A stretch of DNA of 64,000 nucleotides from Chryseobacterium oryctis (GCF_025971925.1 NZ_JAPDHV010000002.1:244003-308002), one strand, 5' to 3'. Shown: positions 34,420-41,923, counted from the first letter of the stretch. Numbers and translations are program-made. Notes: generated from the sequence alone by a model not told the origin.

Positions 34420-34724
34420 TTAGACTATTGAAAGTTCCTTTCTTATTTTTGAAATTTCATTAATTAGTTCTTTTTTGTACTCGCTAATTTCTATATTTTG
34501 AATTGATGGGAAATTATGTGATTTAGCATCAAAATAATAAGCAATCTTTTCAGTGAAATCATCTTATCTTCATTATTTTCCAGATATTTCTCTATTTCAA
34601 TTAACTCTTCTTTATTTAAATACTCTGTGGGGTCTTTCACATAAAAGCCATAATTTATACTGTCTTCTTTAAAAGCCTTTTCTATTGCGGGTATAAAAAT
34701 TTTATAGAATTCTTTTTTATTCAT
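34420..34724 (-). pseudogene. Frameshifted small gene, immunity-like
   Basis: From the ATG at 34722-34724 the frame reads MNKKEFYKIFIPAIEKAF, then KDPTEYLNKEELIEIEKYLENNED. It then loses sense at about 34562-34568 and stops at 34491. Shifting by one base there restores a coherent charged protein (DDFTEKIAYYFDAKSH to EISKIRKELSIV) ending with TAA at 34420-34422, giving about 101 residues. One base appears to be missing. Its ATG overlaps the stop of a short upstream coding tail. No named family is recognised; an immunity-type protein is inferred from that overlap and the neighbourhood. A sequencing error is the alternative. Confidence 0.65.
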
Positions 34725-34795
34725 TACCATTTCCTTTTTCCTGTAGGATCTTTTTCACACGGTCTATGATATTTTAAATTATTACCTTTCCCCGC
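34724..34795 (-). pseudogene. Remnant of a toxin-like C-terminus
   Basis: On the minus strand, between the repeat element and the frameshifted gene, the frame reads GKGNNLKYHRPCEKDPTG then KRKW and a TAA that overlaps the next ATG. Upstream the frame continues only into repeat sequence. The basic, Gly/Pro-containing end directly joined to a small gene looks like the 3' end of a polymorphic toxin whose main part is gone. Confidence 0.45.
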
Positions 34796-34802
34796 TGCCC
34801 CC

Positions 34803-35054
34803 GCTGCGCAAAGTCTGTGACTTTGAGCTATTATAGCATAATCTTCTTTCATCTTTTTCTTTTTATTATAAATGTAAAACTTTTTGATGAAAAACCACTG
34901 AAATACATAAACCATTGCTTAAAAACAGTGGTTTATGTGTTTTATCTGCAAGGTATAAACCTTACAAAGCTGATGTATTAAATACCCACTTAAAGTCACA
35001 GACCTTATGCAGCAATTTTTTATTGTTAGCTCAAAGTTATAAACTTTGCGCAGC
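34803..35054. repeat. Full cassette repeat with terminal inverted repeats (copy B, 252 bp)
   Basis: Left end 34803-34829 and right end 35028-35054 are inverted copies matching at 24 of 27 bases, both beginning GCTGCGCAAAGT from the outside. Each end contains a smaller palindrome (AAAGTCTGTGACTTT / AAAGTTATAAACTTT). In the middle a 13-bp hairpin (34905-34917 with 34926-34938) has one G-T wobble. No open reading frame of note and no target-site duplication is obvious. It is MITE-like. Confidence 0.8.
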
Positions 35055-35058
35055 AGAA

Positions 35059-35745
35059 TCAATAATCTATTTCTTCATTGTCTTCTAGCACATTTTGAGC
35101 AAAGTTTTTGACAATTTCATTTATACTTAAAGAGCTTTCAGTAATTAATTCAGGATATATATCATATACTTTTTTTGCTATAATTACTCCGAAAATTTGA
35201 TTTATACTCTGATCACTTTTTATTAGTTCCATAATTGAGTCAAAATCTAATTTATTAAAGTTTAATAAGTTTAATAGCCCGTACTTCATTGTTTCGTTGT
35301 TTACCCCACTATAGTACTTATAACAAGCTTGAATCTGTTCATTATTCGCCATAGATATAAAATACATTGCAGAATCAATATTATCAATATCTTCTACTTC
35401 TACTATTTTAGTAACATAAACAAATTTATTATATTCTCTTTCATAGGAGCCCTTAAATATAGCTTCTAAAAGATAATAAAAATTCAATTGTTCATTCACT
35501 TTTTTTAGTAGTGGTATTAAATGTAATATTAAGTATGAACACTGTGATGAAGTTAGTTCAGAAGCTATTGATATTCCAATATTATATATATGTGGATCAT
35601 CACTTTTCAATATTAAAATCAAAACCTCTAAATCTAATCCTTTCTGAAACTCTTCTAAGAGTTCATATCCCTTAAATTTATTATTATTAAATTTTATAGG
35701 ATTGTCAAAAAGTTCATTTACTAAATTTTCTGCTTTGTCATTCAT
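35059..35745 (-). CDS. Helical-repeat protein, orphan immunity-like
   Basis: 228 residues, cytoplasmic, strongly helical and acidic (pI clearly low: ends EDNEEIDY). Repeated helices such as LEVLILILKSDDPHIYNIGI and IASELTSSQCSYLILHLIPLL suggest a HEAT-like array. No catalytic motif. It is flanked on both sides by copies B and C of the cassette repeat. Acidic helical proteins of this size are typical immunity proteins of basic nuclease toxins, but I cannot name the family. It fills the spacer between the repeats almost exactly. Confidence 0.6.
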   Translation of the reverse strand: MNDKAENLVNELFDNPIKFNNNKFKGYELLEEFQKGLDLEVLILILKSDDPHIYNIGISIASELTSSQCSYLILHLIPLLKKVNEQLNFYYLLEAIFKGSYEREYNKFVYVTKIVEVEDIDNIDSAMYFISMANNEQIQACYKYYSGVNNETMKYGLLNLLNFNKLDFDSIMELIKSDQSINQIFGVIIAKKVYDIYPELITESSLSINEIVKNFAQNVLEDNEEIDY

Positions 35746-35764
35746 TTTGCTCTCTTATTCTCCC

Positions 35765-35978
35765 GCTACGCAAAGTTTATAACTTTGAGCTATTATAGCA
35801 TAATCTTCTTTCATCTTTTTCTTTTTATTATAAATGTAAAATTTTTCTGATGAAAAACACTGAAACACATAAACCACTGCTTAAAAACAGTGGTTTATGT
35901 ATTTTATCTGCTAAAAGCTATAAACTTTACAAAGCTGATATATTCACATCCAGCTCAAAGTCACAGACTTTGCGCAGC
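35765..35978. repeat. Full cassette repeat with terminal inverted repeats (copy C, 214 bp)
   Basis: The left end 35765-35791 and right end 35952-35978 are inverted copies with the same GCTCAAAGT...ACTTTGCG pattern as copy B. The internal hairpin (35867-35879 with 35888-35900) is a perfect 13-bp stem. The right end overlaps the 3' end of the 35961 gene. Confidence 0.8.
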
Positions 35979-36452
35979 GTGGAGGTTGTTTATATTTCTC
36001 TTGATATCATTTATAAAATCCTCCTTAGTAATAATCAATTCAGAGTCTGAAATATCAGTATCATTTAAATACTTTAAGTCGAATTGCTCAGGATTATGTG
36101 CATTAATTTGCCATCCTGTAATCTCTTGAGTACTCCCATACCTTACAGAAAGTACATTTTCATCTAATGCATTTATTAAAAGGAAACCAATATACTCATC
36201 TGATAAATCAATTGGAAAAGCAACAGTCTCACCTTTATTCAGGGCTTCTGTTCTCAAAATCCAATATTTAAAATTATCTGTTAAACTTAAAATAACCTTC
36301 TGCTTATTCTCTAAATTTGGCATAAAACTCTTATCAATTAAGAAATAATATGTATCCAATATTTCCTCAACATCTATTGTTGGAATATTTAGATATAAAT
36401 CTTTATGCCATTCATTCTCTTCTGAAAAATTTAAGGATATTAAAATATTCAT
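35961..36452 (-). CDS. Orphan immunity-like protein ending in a repeat
   Basis: 163 residues, cytoplasmic and acidic (FSEENEWHKDLYLNIPTIDVEE in pieces; LNDTDISDSELIITKEDF). Beta/alpha mix with a GFLLINALDENVLSVRYGS segment; no named family recognised. The last about eight residues (LHAAQSL) and the stop codon are encoded by the terminal inverted repeat of copy C, so the original C-terminus was probably replaced. A toxin-like coding remnant lies 41 bases upstream. An immunity function is inferred only from this setting. Confidence 0.6.
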   Translation of the reverse strand: MNILISLNFSEENEWHKDLYLNIPTIDVEEILDTYYFLIDKSFMPNLENKQKVILSLTDNFKYWILRTEALNKGETVAFPIDLSDEYIGFLLINALDENVLSVRYGSTQEITGWQINAHNPEQFDLKYLNDTDISDSELIITKEDFINDIKRNINNLHAAQSL

Positions 36453-36492
36453 TATATGGAAGATTATTATTTCTGCATTTCAATACAAAAAC

Positions 36493-36555
36493 TTAGCCAC
36501 TCAATGACCATCTATTACGTTTTGAATTTGCCCCTGCATTCCCGTAGAATTTATG
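36493..36555 (-). pseudogene. Remnant of a toxin-like C-terminus
   Basis: On the minus strand the frame reads HKFYGNAGANSKRNRWSLSG and stops at 36493-36495, just before the 35961 gene. An in-frame stop occurs directly upstream at 36556-36558. The basic, RWSLSG-type end is like the C-termini of polymorphic toxins. It is too short to be functional. Confidence 0.45.
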
Positions 36556-36575
36556 TTATGAAAGTCTCTTTACTT

Positions 36576-36941
36576 TTAATCCACATAAGTATTAATCAAA
36601 ACACTTAAATCATATTTCTTAGAATATTCACGAACTATTTCAAGCTCCTGAGTTCTATCATCCTTTAAAAAATTAATCAACTCCCTATTTAAAAAGTTTA
36701 ATGATTCATAATTGTAAACTGTTAAAAAGTTTATTAATAAATGTAATGGTCTATTCTCAAAATCTCGTAAATTATTATTACCAATTAAATATTGTCTAAA
36801 TGTTTTAAAAAAAATATACAACTGCTCATTTCTACTCCCAGCAATATAGCCTTCAACATATCTAAAATAGTCATTACTATCTTCAATAAAGAACAAACTT
36901 CTTCTTTTAATAATATAAAAAATAAATTCTAAACTTTCCAT
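36576..36941 (-). CDS. Small helical orphan protein, immunity-like
   Basis: 121 residues with no signal or membrane helix. It is helical with many aromatic residues (FFIEDSNDYFRYVEGYIAGS; LYIFFKTFRQYLIGNNNLRD; LHLLINFLTVYNYES). No family recognised. On the minus strand a second frame (reading NAIIYDLENGKFRIYF) overlaps its start, as expected if a longer upstream gene once ended here. It lies between the toxin-tail remnant and the degenerate repeat copy D. Likely another cassette gene. Confidence 0.55.
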   Translation of the reverse strand: MESLEFIFYIIKRRSLFFIEDSNDYFRYVEGYIAGSRNEQLYIFFKTFRQYLIGNNNLRDFENRPLHLLINFLTVYNYESLNFLNRELINFLKDDRTQELEIVREYSKKYDLSVLINTYVD

Positions 36942-36988
36942 TTTCTAAGTCGTAAATTATGGCGTTAATCATTAACCTCTTTGCCTTT

Positions 36989-37132
36989 TCATTATAAATG
37001 TAAAACTTTTTTGATGAAAAGCCCTCTGCAAATAACCTCCTGCTTTTAAGCAATCGCTTATGTGTTTTATCTGTTAAAAGCTAAGCTGATATGGTTACAA
37101 TTTCCAGCTCAAAGTCTGTGACTTTGAGCTGG
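36989..37132. repeat. Degenerate cassette repeat (copy D)
   Basis: This shares ATTATAAATGTAAAACTTTT, TGTTTTATCTG and the right-end region with copies B and C but has lost the central hairpin. It ends in a perfect 29-base palindrome at 37104-37132 (13-bp arms around TGT). Confidence 0.7.
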
Positions 37133-37143
37133 AAGGAGACGCC

Positions 37144-37461
37144 TTATTGATACTGAATTAATAAATTTTTTTTTGAAACAAAATATTTGTCTTTGTATTG
37201 AAAAACAAAACCATTGGTATATATTGTATCAATTTCTTTATTCTCATATTGCAATATAAGCGGTTGCTTCTTATAAAATTTCCAAATACCATCACTATGT
37301 TTTAATATTCCTATCAAATCAACTAAATTATCCTTATCCTTTTCTTCAATAATATGGTTATTATAAGTTATTTTATATATATTTTTTAAATTGACTTCGT
37401 TATGTAATTCACCTTTTGAATTACAATTTAATAGCAATAATAACAATAATACATTTTTCAT
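37144..37461 (-). CDS. Small putative lipoprotein, cassette gene
   Basis: 105 residues. A short signal (MKNVLLLLLLLNC) places a candidate lipidated Cys at 13. The mature part is charged (ELHNEVNLKNIYKITYNNH; EEKDKDNLVDLIGILKHSD) and ends in beta-rich YKDKYFVSKKNLLIQYQ. No family recognised. It is bounded by copies D and E of the repeat. A periplasmic immunity lipoprotein is a reasonable guess given the neighbours. Confidence 0.55.
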   Translation of the reverse strand: MKNVLLLLLLLNCNSKGELHNEVNLKNIYKITYNNHIIEEKDKDNLVDLIGILKHSDGIWKFYKKQPLILQYENKEIDTIYTNGFVFQYKDKYFVSKKNLLIQYQ

Positions 37462-37478
37462 ATCTTTTTATTTGTCCC

Positions 37479-37551
37479 ACTGCGCAAAGCCCTGCTATGC
37501 AAAGTCTGTGACTTTGAGCTATTATAACATAATCTTCTTTCATCTTTTTGT
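37479..37551. repeat. Left-arm fragment of the cassette repeat (copy E)
   Basis: This contains GCAAAGTCTGTGACTTTGAG, the following ATTATAACATAATCTTC and a CATCTTTTT run found in copies B and C. The right end is missing. Confidence 0.75.
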
Positions 37552-37559
37552 TTTTTTAT

Positions 37560-37922
37560 TTAATAGCCATTATTTAGCTCAGTAATGAAACTTTTGGGGT
37601 TATCATTCGAATATTTTATCCATATAGAATCTCCAACCTTTTTATTTGTAGGCTTTTGCATTCCATCAGATCCTCCTATTATGGAATTACCTATTTTAAA
37701 TTTGACAAATATATGATGTCCTTTATATAGGCTTATTCTTGTTATAACTCCTTTGGTAAAAGAATAATCTATATTTATTTCTTGTATTTCTTTTTGCCTA
37801 TTATTTGACATGTAATAAACAAAAAGTATAAATAAACTGAGCATAACAATCATTACAAATGCAAATTGAATATACTGTTTCCTTGTAATTTTGGATTTAT
37901 TTTTTTCTTCTATATCGCTCAT
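37560..37922 (-). CDS. Single-pass membrane protein, cassette gene
   Basis: 120 residues. A basic cytoplasmic N-terminus (NKSKITRKQYIQ) precedes one transmembrane helix at about 20-41, then a periplasmic domain of about 80 residues with beta-strands (YSFTKGVITRISLYKGHHIFVKF; VGDSIWIKYSNDNPKSF). The domain resembles small DUF-type beta proteins found next to other Chryseobacterium toxins, but I cannot name it. A second minus-strand frame reading KTGVGKYERYRRKK overlaps its start, possibly a third toxin tail. Confidence 0.55.
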   Translation of the reverse strand: MSDIEEKNKSKITRKQYIQFAFVMIVMLSLFILFVYYMSNNRQKEIQEINIDYSFTKGVITRISLYKGHHIFVKFKIGNSIIGGSDGMQKPTNKKVGDSIWIKYSNDNPKSFITELNNGY

Positions 37923-37990
37923 ACTTACCTACTCCTGTTTTTTCTTTAATTTTATCTGAAAAATCCTTCTAATTGCTCTATTAATAATCT

Positions 37991-38066
37991 CGCTATACAA
38001 AGTTTATGACTTTACACCAACTTACTCCTGATCTCTTATAACATATAACTTTCTTTCATCTTTTTA
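37991..38066. repeat. Degenerate left-arm fragment of the cassette repeat (copy F)
   Basis: CAAAGTTTATGACTTTAC, then ATAACATATAACTTTCTTTC and a CATCTTTTTAATTTTT stretch correspond to the left arm of copies B, C and E. It forms the upstream region of the GG-leader peptide gene. Confidence 0.6.
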
Positions 38067-38140
38067 ATTTTTAAATATACAAAACTAAACATACCATTTT
38101 TTCACTATTTTTAGAATACAAACTTTAACACCAATTTACT

Positions 38141-38392
38141 ATGAAAAACTTCAAAAAACTTTTAAGAAAAGATTTATCCTCAATTCTTGGTGGCGGCCCT
38201 GGCAACTGCCATATGAACGGAGATTCCGCTTATTGCTGGACAGATTGTGAATGCACTTTCGGTAAAGCTTGTGAAATGGCTGATGATGGAAACCCAGGAC
38301 AATGTGTTTCTGTTGGAGGGGGAGGAACAGGAGGTGGGGGAACTTACTGCCCTCCTGGAGATCCTAGATGCACAGATCAAGAACCTTATTAA
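38141..38392 (+). CDS. GG-leader, eight-cysteine peptide (bacteriocin/RiPP-like)
   Basis: 83 residues. The N-terminal 18 (MKNFKKLLRKDLSSILGG) form a double-glycine leader of the kind seen on bacteriocin-like precursors in Chryseobacterium. The core after Gly18 has eight Cys (23, 32, 36, 38, 44, 55, 70, 77), a Gly-rich linker (GGGGTGGGG, 59-67) and a Pro-rich end. An even Cys number suggests four disulfides or ring modifications. No peptidase-containing ABC transporter or modifying enzyme is in this window, so export would rely on genes elsewhere. It is the only rightward gene in this block and has its own terminator. Confidence 0.72.
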   Translation: MKNFKKLLRKDLSSILGGGPGNCHMNGDSAYCWTDCECTFGKACEMADDGNPGQCVSVGGGGTGGGGTYCPPGDPRCTDQEPY

Positions 38393-38397
38393 AAAAC

Positions 38398-38428
38398 AAA
38401 ACCACTACCGAAGAAGTAGTGGTTTTCT
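38398..38428. terminator. Terminator after the GG-leader peptide gene
   Basis: AAAACCACTAC pairs with GTAGTGGTTTT (11-bp perfect stem). It may also serve thiL from the other side. Confidence 0.8.
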
Positions 38429-38446
38429 GCATATAAGTAATTTAAT

Positions 38447-39508
38447 CTATTCTTTATTATTTCCTAAAAAAGCATTCCAACCTTGCGCTGTTAAAGCAAC
38501 TAATTGGTTAGAACCTCTTGCCACCATAAAGTTTCCTTCTTCCTTTTCAACAACATGACCGATAATGGTAAAATCCGGGTGATTTTTAATCTTATCAAAA
38601 TCGTTTGGAGAGATCGTAAACAGCAATTCATAGTCTTCTCCTCCACTCAATGCTGCCATTACAGGATTTAAATTAAATTGATCTGCTGTAGAGATAGTAA
38701 GACTATCCATAGGTATTTTCTCTTCATATAGTCTAAATCCAACTTTAGATTGATCTGAAAGATGGAGAATTTCTGAAGCCAAACCATCTGAAATATCTAT
38801 CATAGAAGTCGGCTTGATATCCAACTGCTCCAAAATTCCTTTCACATCTGTTCTGGCTTCAGGTTTCAATTGTCTTTCTAAAATATAGTCATATCCTTCC
38901 ATTTCAGGCTGCATATTCGGATCTGCTAAAAACACAGCGTGCTCTCTTTCTAAAATCTGAAGACCCATATAAGCTCCTCCCAAATCACCTGTTGCAACAA
39001 GCAAATCATTCGGTTTCGCTCCACTTCTTTTGACTATATTTTCTTCATTTTCAATTCCTATTGCAGTAATACTCATCACAAGACCGGAATTAGAACTTGT
39101 AGTATCTCCGCCAATCAAATCTACTTTATAACGATTACAAGCTGTTTGTATTCCTGCATAAATTTCCTCTAAAGCTTCTACAGGAAAACGATTGGAAACG
39201 GCTAAAGAAACCAAAATTTGAGTAGGTGTTGCATTCATTGCCGCAATATCACTCAGGTTTACCACAACAGCTTTATATCCTAAATGTTTCAACGGAACAT
39301 ATCCTAAATTAAAATGAACTCCTTCCGCCAAAACATCGGTTGTAACAACAACTTTTTTATTATCCGGATTGATAACTGCCGCATCATCTCCCACTCCAAG
39401 CTCCGAAGAATCGTTTGATAGAGGAAAATGTTCTGTTAAATGTTTAATTAACCCAAATTCTCCTAATTTAGAAATTGGCGTTAATTCCTGTGATTTATCT
39501 TCAAACAT
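38447..39508 (-). CDS. thiL: Thiamine-monophosphate kinase
   Basis: 353 residues, PurM-like ATPase fold. ThiL phosphorylates thiamine monophosphate to the diphosphate cofactor. Motifs: ELGVGDDAAVI with the metal-binding Asp residues, TDVLAEGVHFNLGY, VVNLSDIAAMNATP, LIGGDTTSSNSG, MIDISDGLASEI and ALSGGEDYELLF. Length is typical. No other thiamine genes are adjacent. Confidence 0.95.
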   Translation of the reverse strand: MFEDKSQELTPISKLGEFGLIKHLTEHFPLSNDSSELGVGDDAAVINPDNKKVVVTTDVLAEGVHFNLGYVPLKHLGYKAVVVNLSDIAAMNATPTQILVSLAVSNRFPVEALEEIYAGIQTACNRYKVDLIGGDTTSSNSGLVMSITAIGIENEENIVKRSGAKPNDLLVATGDLGGAYMGLQILEREHAVFLADPNMQPEMEGYDYILERQLKPEARTDVKGILEQLDIKPTSMIDISDGLASEILHLSDQSKVGFRLYEEKIPMDSLTISTADQFNLNPVMAALSGGEDYELLFTISPNDFDKIKNHPDFTIIGHVVEKEEGNFMVARGSNQLVALTAQGWNAFLGNNKE

Positions 39509-39586
39509 ATTTTTAATATAAAATTTGAGTTATTAGTAATGAATAATAGCTGAAAATATAATTCAGAGTATTAAACATTAACCATT

Positions 39587-40078
39587 TTAAACAAGTTCCG
39601 AGGGATCAATATTATGCGGATGGAAAGGGAATTTCTTAAATTGCTCTCTTGTTAAAACCTCCGTTTCAGGAGATTTGTACTTGTTCATTGCTTCTACAAC
39701 ATCATCTGGTGGAGTTGTCATTTTTCTCAACATCATATCAATCCAAACGCCTGTAGCTTCTGCTGTTGCACAATGCATACCATCAGGAGTATAGAACTTA
39801 TGTAAAAATCTGTAAATAGATGAATCTTCAGAACATCCATCAATTTCTACACTTACAATCACTGTTTGATCCGCATAAATCTCTTTGAAAAAAGAATATC
39901 TTTCATGCAAAATCACGGGTCCGATTCCCCAACGGCTCATCTGGGTTACCCCCATTTTTTCTTTTGTCATAAAAGCCATTCTTGCCTGTGCACAATATTG
40001 AACGTATGATGAATTTGCTAAATGTTTATTCGCATCAAGATCACTCCAACGAACTTCGAATTTATGGTAAAAAATCAT
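39587..40078 (-). CDS. Acyl-CoA thioesterase, hot-dog fold (YbgC/FadM type)
   Basis: 163 residues. A single hot-dog domain with the family signature EVRWSDLDANKHLANSSYVQY, where Asp is the catalytic residue, then ARMAFMTKEKMG and a VIVSVEIDGCSEDSSIYRF strand. It hydrolyses acyl-CoA thioesters in the cytoplasm; chain-length preference cannot be read. 79 bases downstream of thiL's start on the same strand, probably a separate unit. Confidence 0.88.
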   Translation of the reverse strand: MIFYHKFEVRWSDLDANKHLANSSYVQYCAQARMAFMTKEKMGVTQMSRWGIGPVILHERYSFFKEIYADQTVIVSVEIDGCSEDSSIYRFLHKFYTPDGMHCATAEATGVWIDMMLRKMTTPPDDVVEAMNKYKSPETEVLTREQFKKFPFHPHNIDPSELV

Positions 40079-40150
40079 TTAATTTTCTGTTTTAAAATCA
40101 TTAAATTATAATCTTCAAAATTACTCAAATAAGATGGTTTATAAAAATTG

Positions 40151-40158
40151 TACTTTTG
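40151..40158 (+). promoter_or_regulatory. Promoter -7 element (TACTTTTG)
   Basis: TAnnTTTG match 34 bases before the ATG at 40193; no -33 TTG seen. Confidence 0.4.
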
Positions 40159-40192
40159 GAAAAATAATCTTGAGCATAAGATTGCAAATATT

Positions 40193-41404
40193 ATGAAGCA
40201 AATAATTATTATCGGAGGCGGTGCCGCAGGTTTTTTCTGTGCATCAAATCTTGACGAAACCCAATATAAAATTACAATTCTTGAACAGAACTCAGATGTA
40301 CTTCAGAAAGTAAAAATTTCTGGAGGAGGTCGTTGTAATGTAACTCATGCTTGTTTTGACCCGAGAGAACTGGTTCAGTTTTACCCTCGCGGAAACAAAG
40401 AGTTGCTAAGTGTTTTCAACAAATTTCAACCAGGAGACACAATGGATTGGTTTGAAAAACGAAAAGTTTCGTTGAAGATAGAAAACGATAACAGAATTTT
40501 CCCAGAAAGTAACTCTTCTCAAACAATTATCAATACTTTTTTGAATGAAATTCAGCACAAAAAAGTTGATGTAAAGACCAAATGTTCTGTCAAAGAAATT
40601 ACAAAACAAGAAGACAAATATTTAGTTAAAACAAGTTTAGGTGATTTTGAAGCAGATTATATAATTTATACAACAGGAAGCTCTCCTAAATCACTCAAAA
40701 TTATTGAAAATTTAGGCCACAAAATTGTTGATTTAGTTCCTTCGCTTTTTACTTTCAACATTAAAGACGATTTATTGAAAGACTTAGCCGGAACGAGTTT
40801 TGAGTTGGCAGAAACCTCAATTCCTAAGTTAAAAACAGAAGAAAGCGGACCTTTATTGATTACGCATTGGGGCCTTTCAGGTCCTGCAATCCTTAAAATT
40901 TCAGCGTGGGAAGCTATTAATTTGGCAAAACTTAAATATCAATTTGAAATTGAAGTTAATTTCATATCAAAATCTTTACAGGAAGCAGAAGAATTATTCC
41001 ATAATTTTAAACAGTCAAACCCAAAGAAAACAATCGGACAATCGAAAATTTTTGATATTACCATTCGTTTTTGGCAAAGAATTTTAGAAGTTTCAAAAGT
41101 TGATTTGAACAAGCAAGTTGCCAATATTTCGGGAAAAGAAATACAGAAAATTCTGGAAAATTTATGCAAAAAGAAATTCCATGTAACAGGAAAATCTACC
41201 TTCAAAGATGAATTTGTAACTGCAGGAGGTGTAGATTTAAAGGAAATTAACTTCAAAAATATGTCTTCTAAAATTTTGCCCAACTTTTACATTGCCGGAG
41301 AGGTTTTGAATATTGATGCCGTAACAGGTGGTTTTAATTTTCAGGCATGTTGGAGTGAAGCTTGGCTGATTGCCCAGGATTTGAATCTTAAAAATTTTGA
41401 TTAA
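40193..41404 (+). CDS. NAD(P)/FAD-dependent oxidoreductase, BaiN/YhiN family
   Basis: 403 residues from the ATG at 40193; a longer in-frame start at 40148 would put 15 residues before the dinucleotide-binding strand and overlaps the promoter element. The N-terminus is a Rossmann FAD site (IIIIGGGAAGFFCASNL). SGGGRCNVTHACF is the family signature, then IYTTGSSPKSL and a C-terminal TAGGVDLKEINFKNM plus FYIAGEVLNIDAVTGGFNFQ. Members reduce unsaturated substrates; the substrate here is unknown. Confidence 0.9.
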   Translation: MKQIIIIGGGAAGFFCASNLDETQYKITILEQNSDVLQKVKISGGGRCNVTHACFDPRELVQFYPRGNKELLSVFNKFQPGDTMDWFEKRKVSLKIENDNRIFPESNSSQTIINTFLNEIQHKKVDVKTKCSVKEITKQEDKYLVKTSLGDFEADYIIYTTGSSPKSLKIIENLGHKIVDLVPSLFTFNIKDDLLKDLAGTSFELAETSIPKLKTEESGPLLITHWGLSGPAILKISAWEAINLAKLKYQFEIEVNFISKSLQEAEELFHNFKQSNPKKTIGQSKIFDITIRFWQRILEVSKVDLNKQVANISGKEIQKILENLCKKKFHVTGKSTFKDEFVTAGGVDLKEINFKNMSSKILPNFYIAGEVLNIDAVTGGFNFQACWSEAWLIAQDLNLKNFD

Positions 41405-41545
41405 TATAGAATTACTAAAGAGCATGATTATAAAGCTTTTGTAGACTAGAGTAATGGAAAGACCTTAAAAACTTGTGAAAATTTGATTTATAATTATTAA
41501 GCACAATGGCTATTCATTTAAATGACACTTTTGGAAGATAATCTT

Positions 41546-41923
41546 TCAGTCGTTTATTTTGATAAATAGAGAAACGAATAAACACCCAACTACATAGCAC
41601 AAAATATCAATCCAAGAGAAAGAATTTCCGATAACGATGTACATTAGGCTTCCCACTTTGAAGCCTAATTTTTCTGCAATATGAAAATATTGTGCAAATT
41701 CTATTACGCAGGAAAAAAGGAAAATACCTAGATTTAATTTCTGATTATTATTTATTTGGATCAAACTTTTCACAAAAGTATAAAGAAGAATCACTACGAT
41801 TACATCTCCGAGATAAGCCCTTACAAAGAATAGATGTGAAAGTTTTGTGGCAATTAAAACTTCTATTAGGAAAAGTAAAATTGTTGCTATAAAATATTTG
41901 AGGTTAAATTTTAATTTCATCAT
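41546..41923 (-). CDS. DUF2809 family membrane protein
   Basis: 125 residues with four hydrophobic helices. Polar positions match the family: VRAYLGDVIVVILLYTFV and IEFAQYFHIAEKLGF, then IGNSFSWIDILCYVVGC. It is in the inner membrane; the function is unknown. The first Met is doubled (MMKLKFN). It lies downstream of the thioredoxin pair but beyond their terminator. Confidence 0.82.
   Translation of the reverse strand: MMKLKFNLKYFIATILLFLIEVLIATKLSHLFFVRAYLGDVIVVILLYTFVKSLIQINNNQKLNLGIFLFSCVIEFAQYFHIAEKLGFKVGSLMYIVIGNSFSWIDILCYVVGCLFVSLFIKIND

Noticed and set aside
35850..36129. Short plus-strand frames (66 and 79 codons) across repeat copy C
   Set aside because: They consist mainly of translated repeat sequence and cover the 3' end of the 35961 gene.
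34334..38066. Repeat array considered as an integron or CRISPR
   Set aside because: No integrase, cas gene or short regular repeats; the repeats are long with inverted ends and vary in length.
38247..38558. 103-codon plus-strand frame downstream of the GG-leader peptide
   Set aside because: It is a frame shadow of the peptide gene and of thiL and runs across a terminator.
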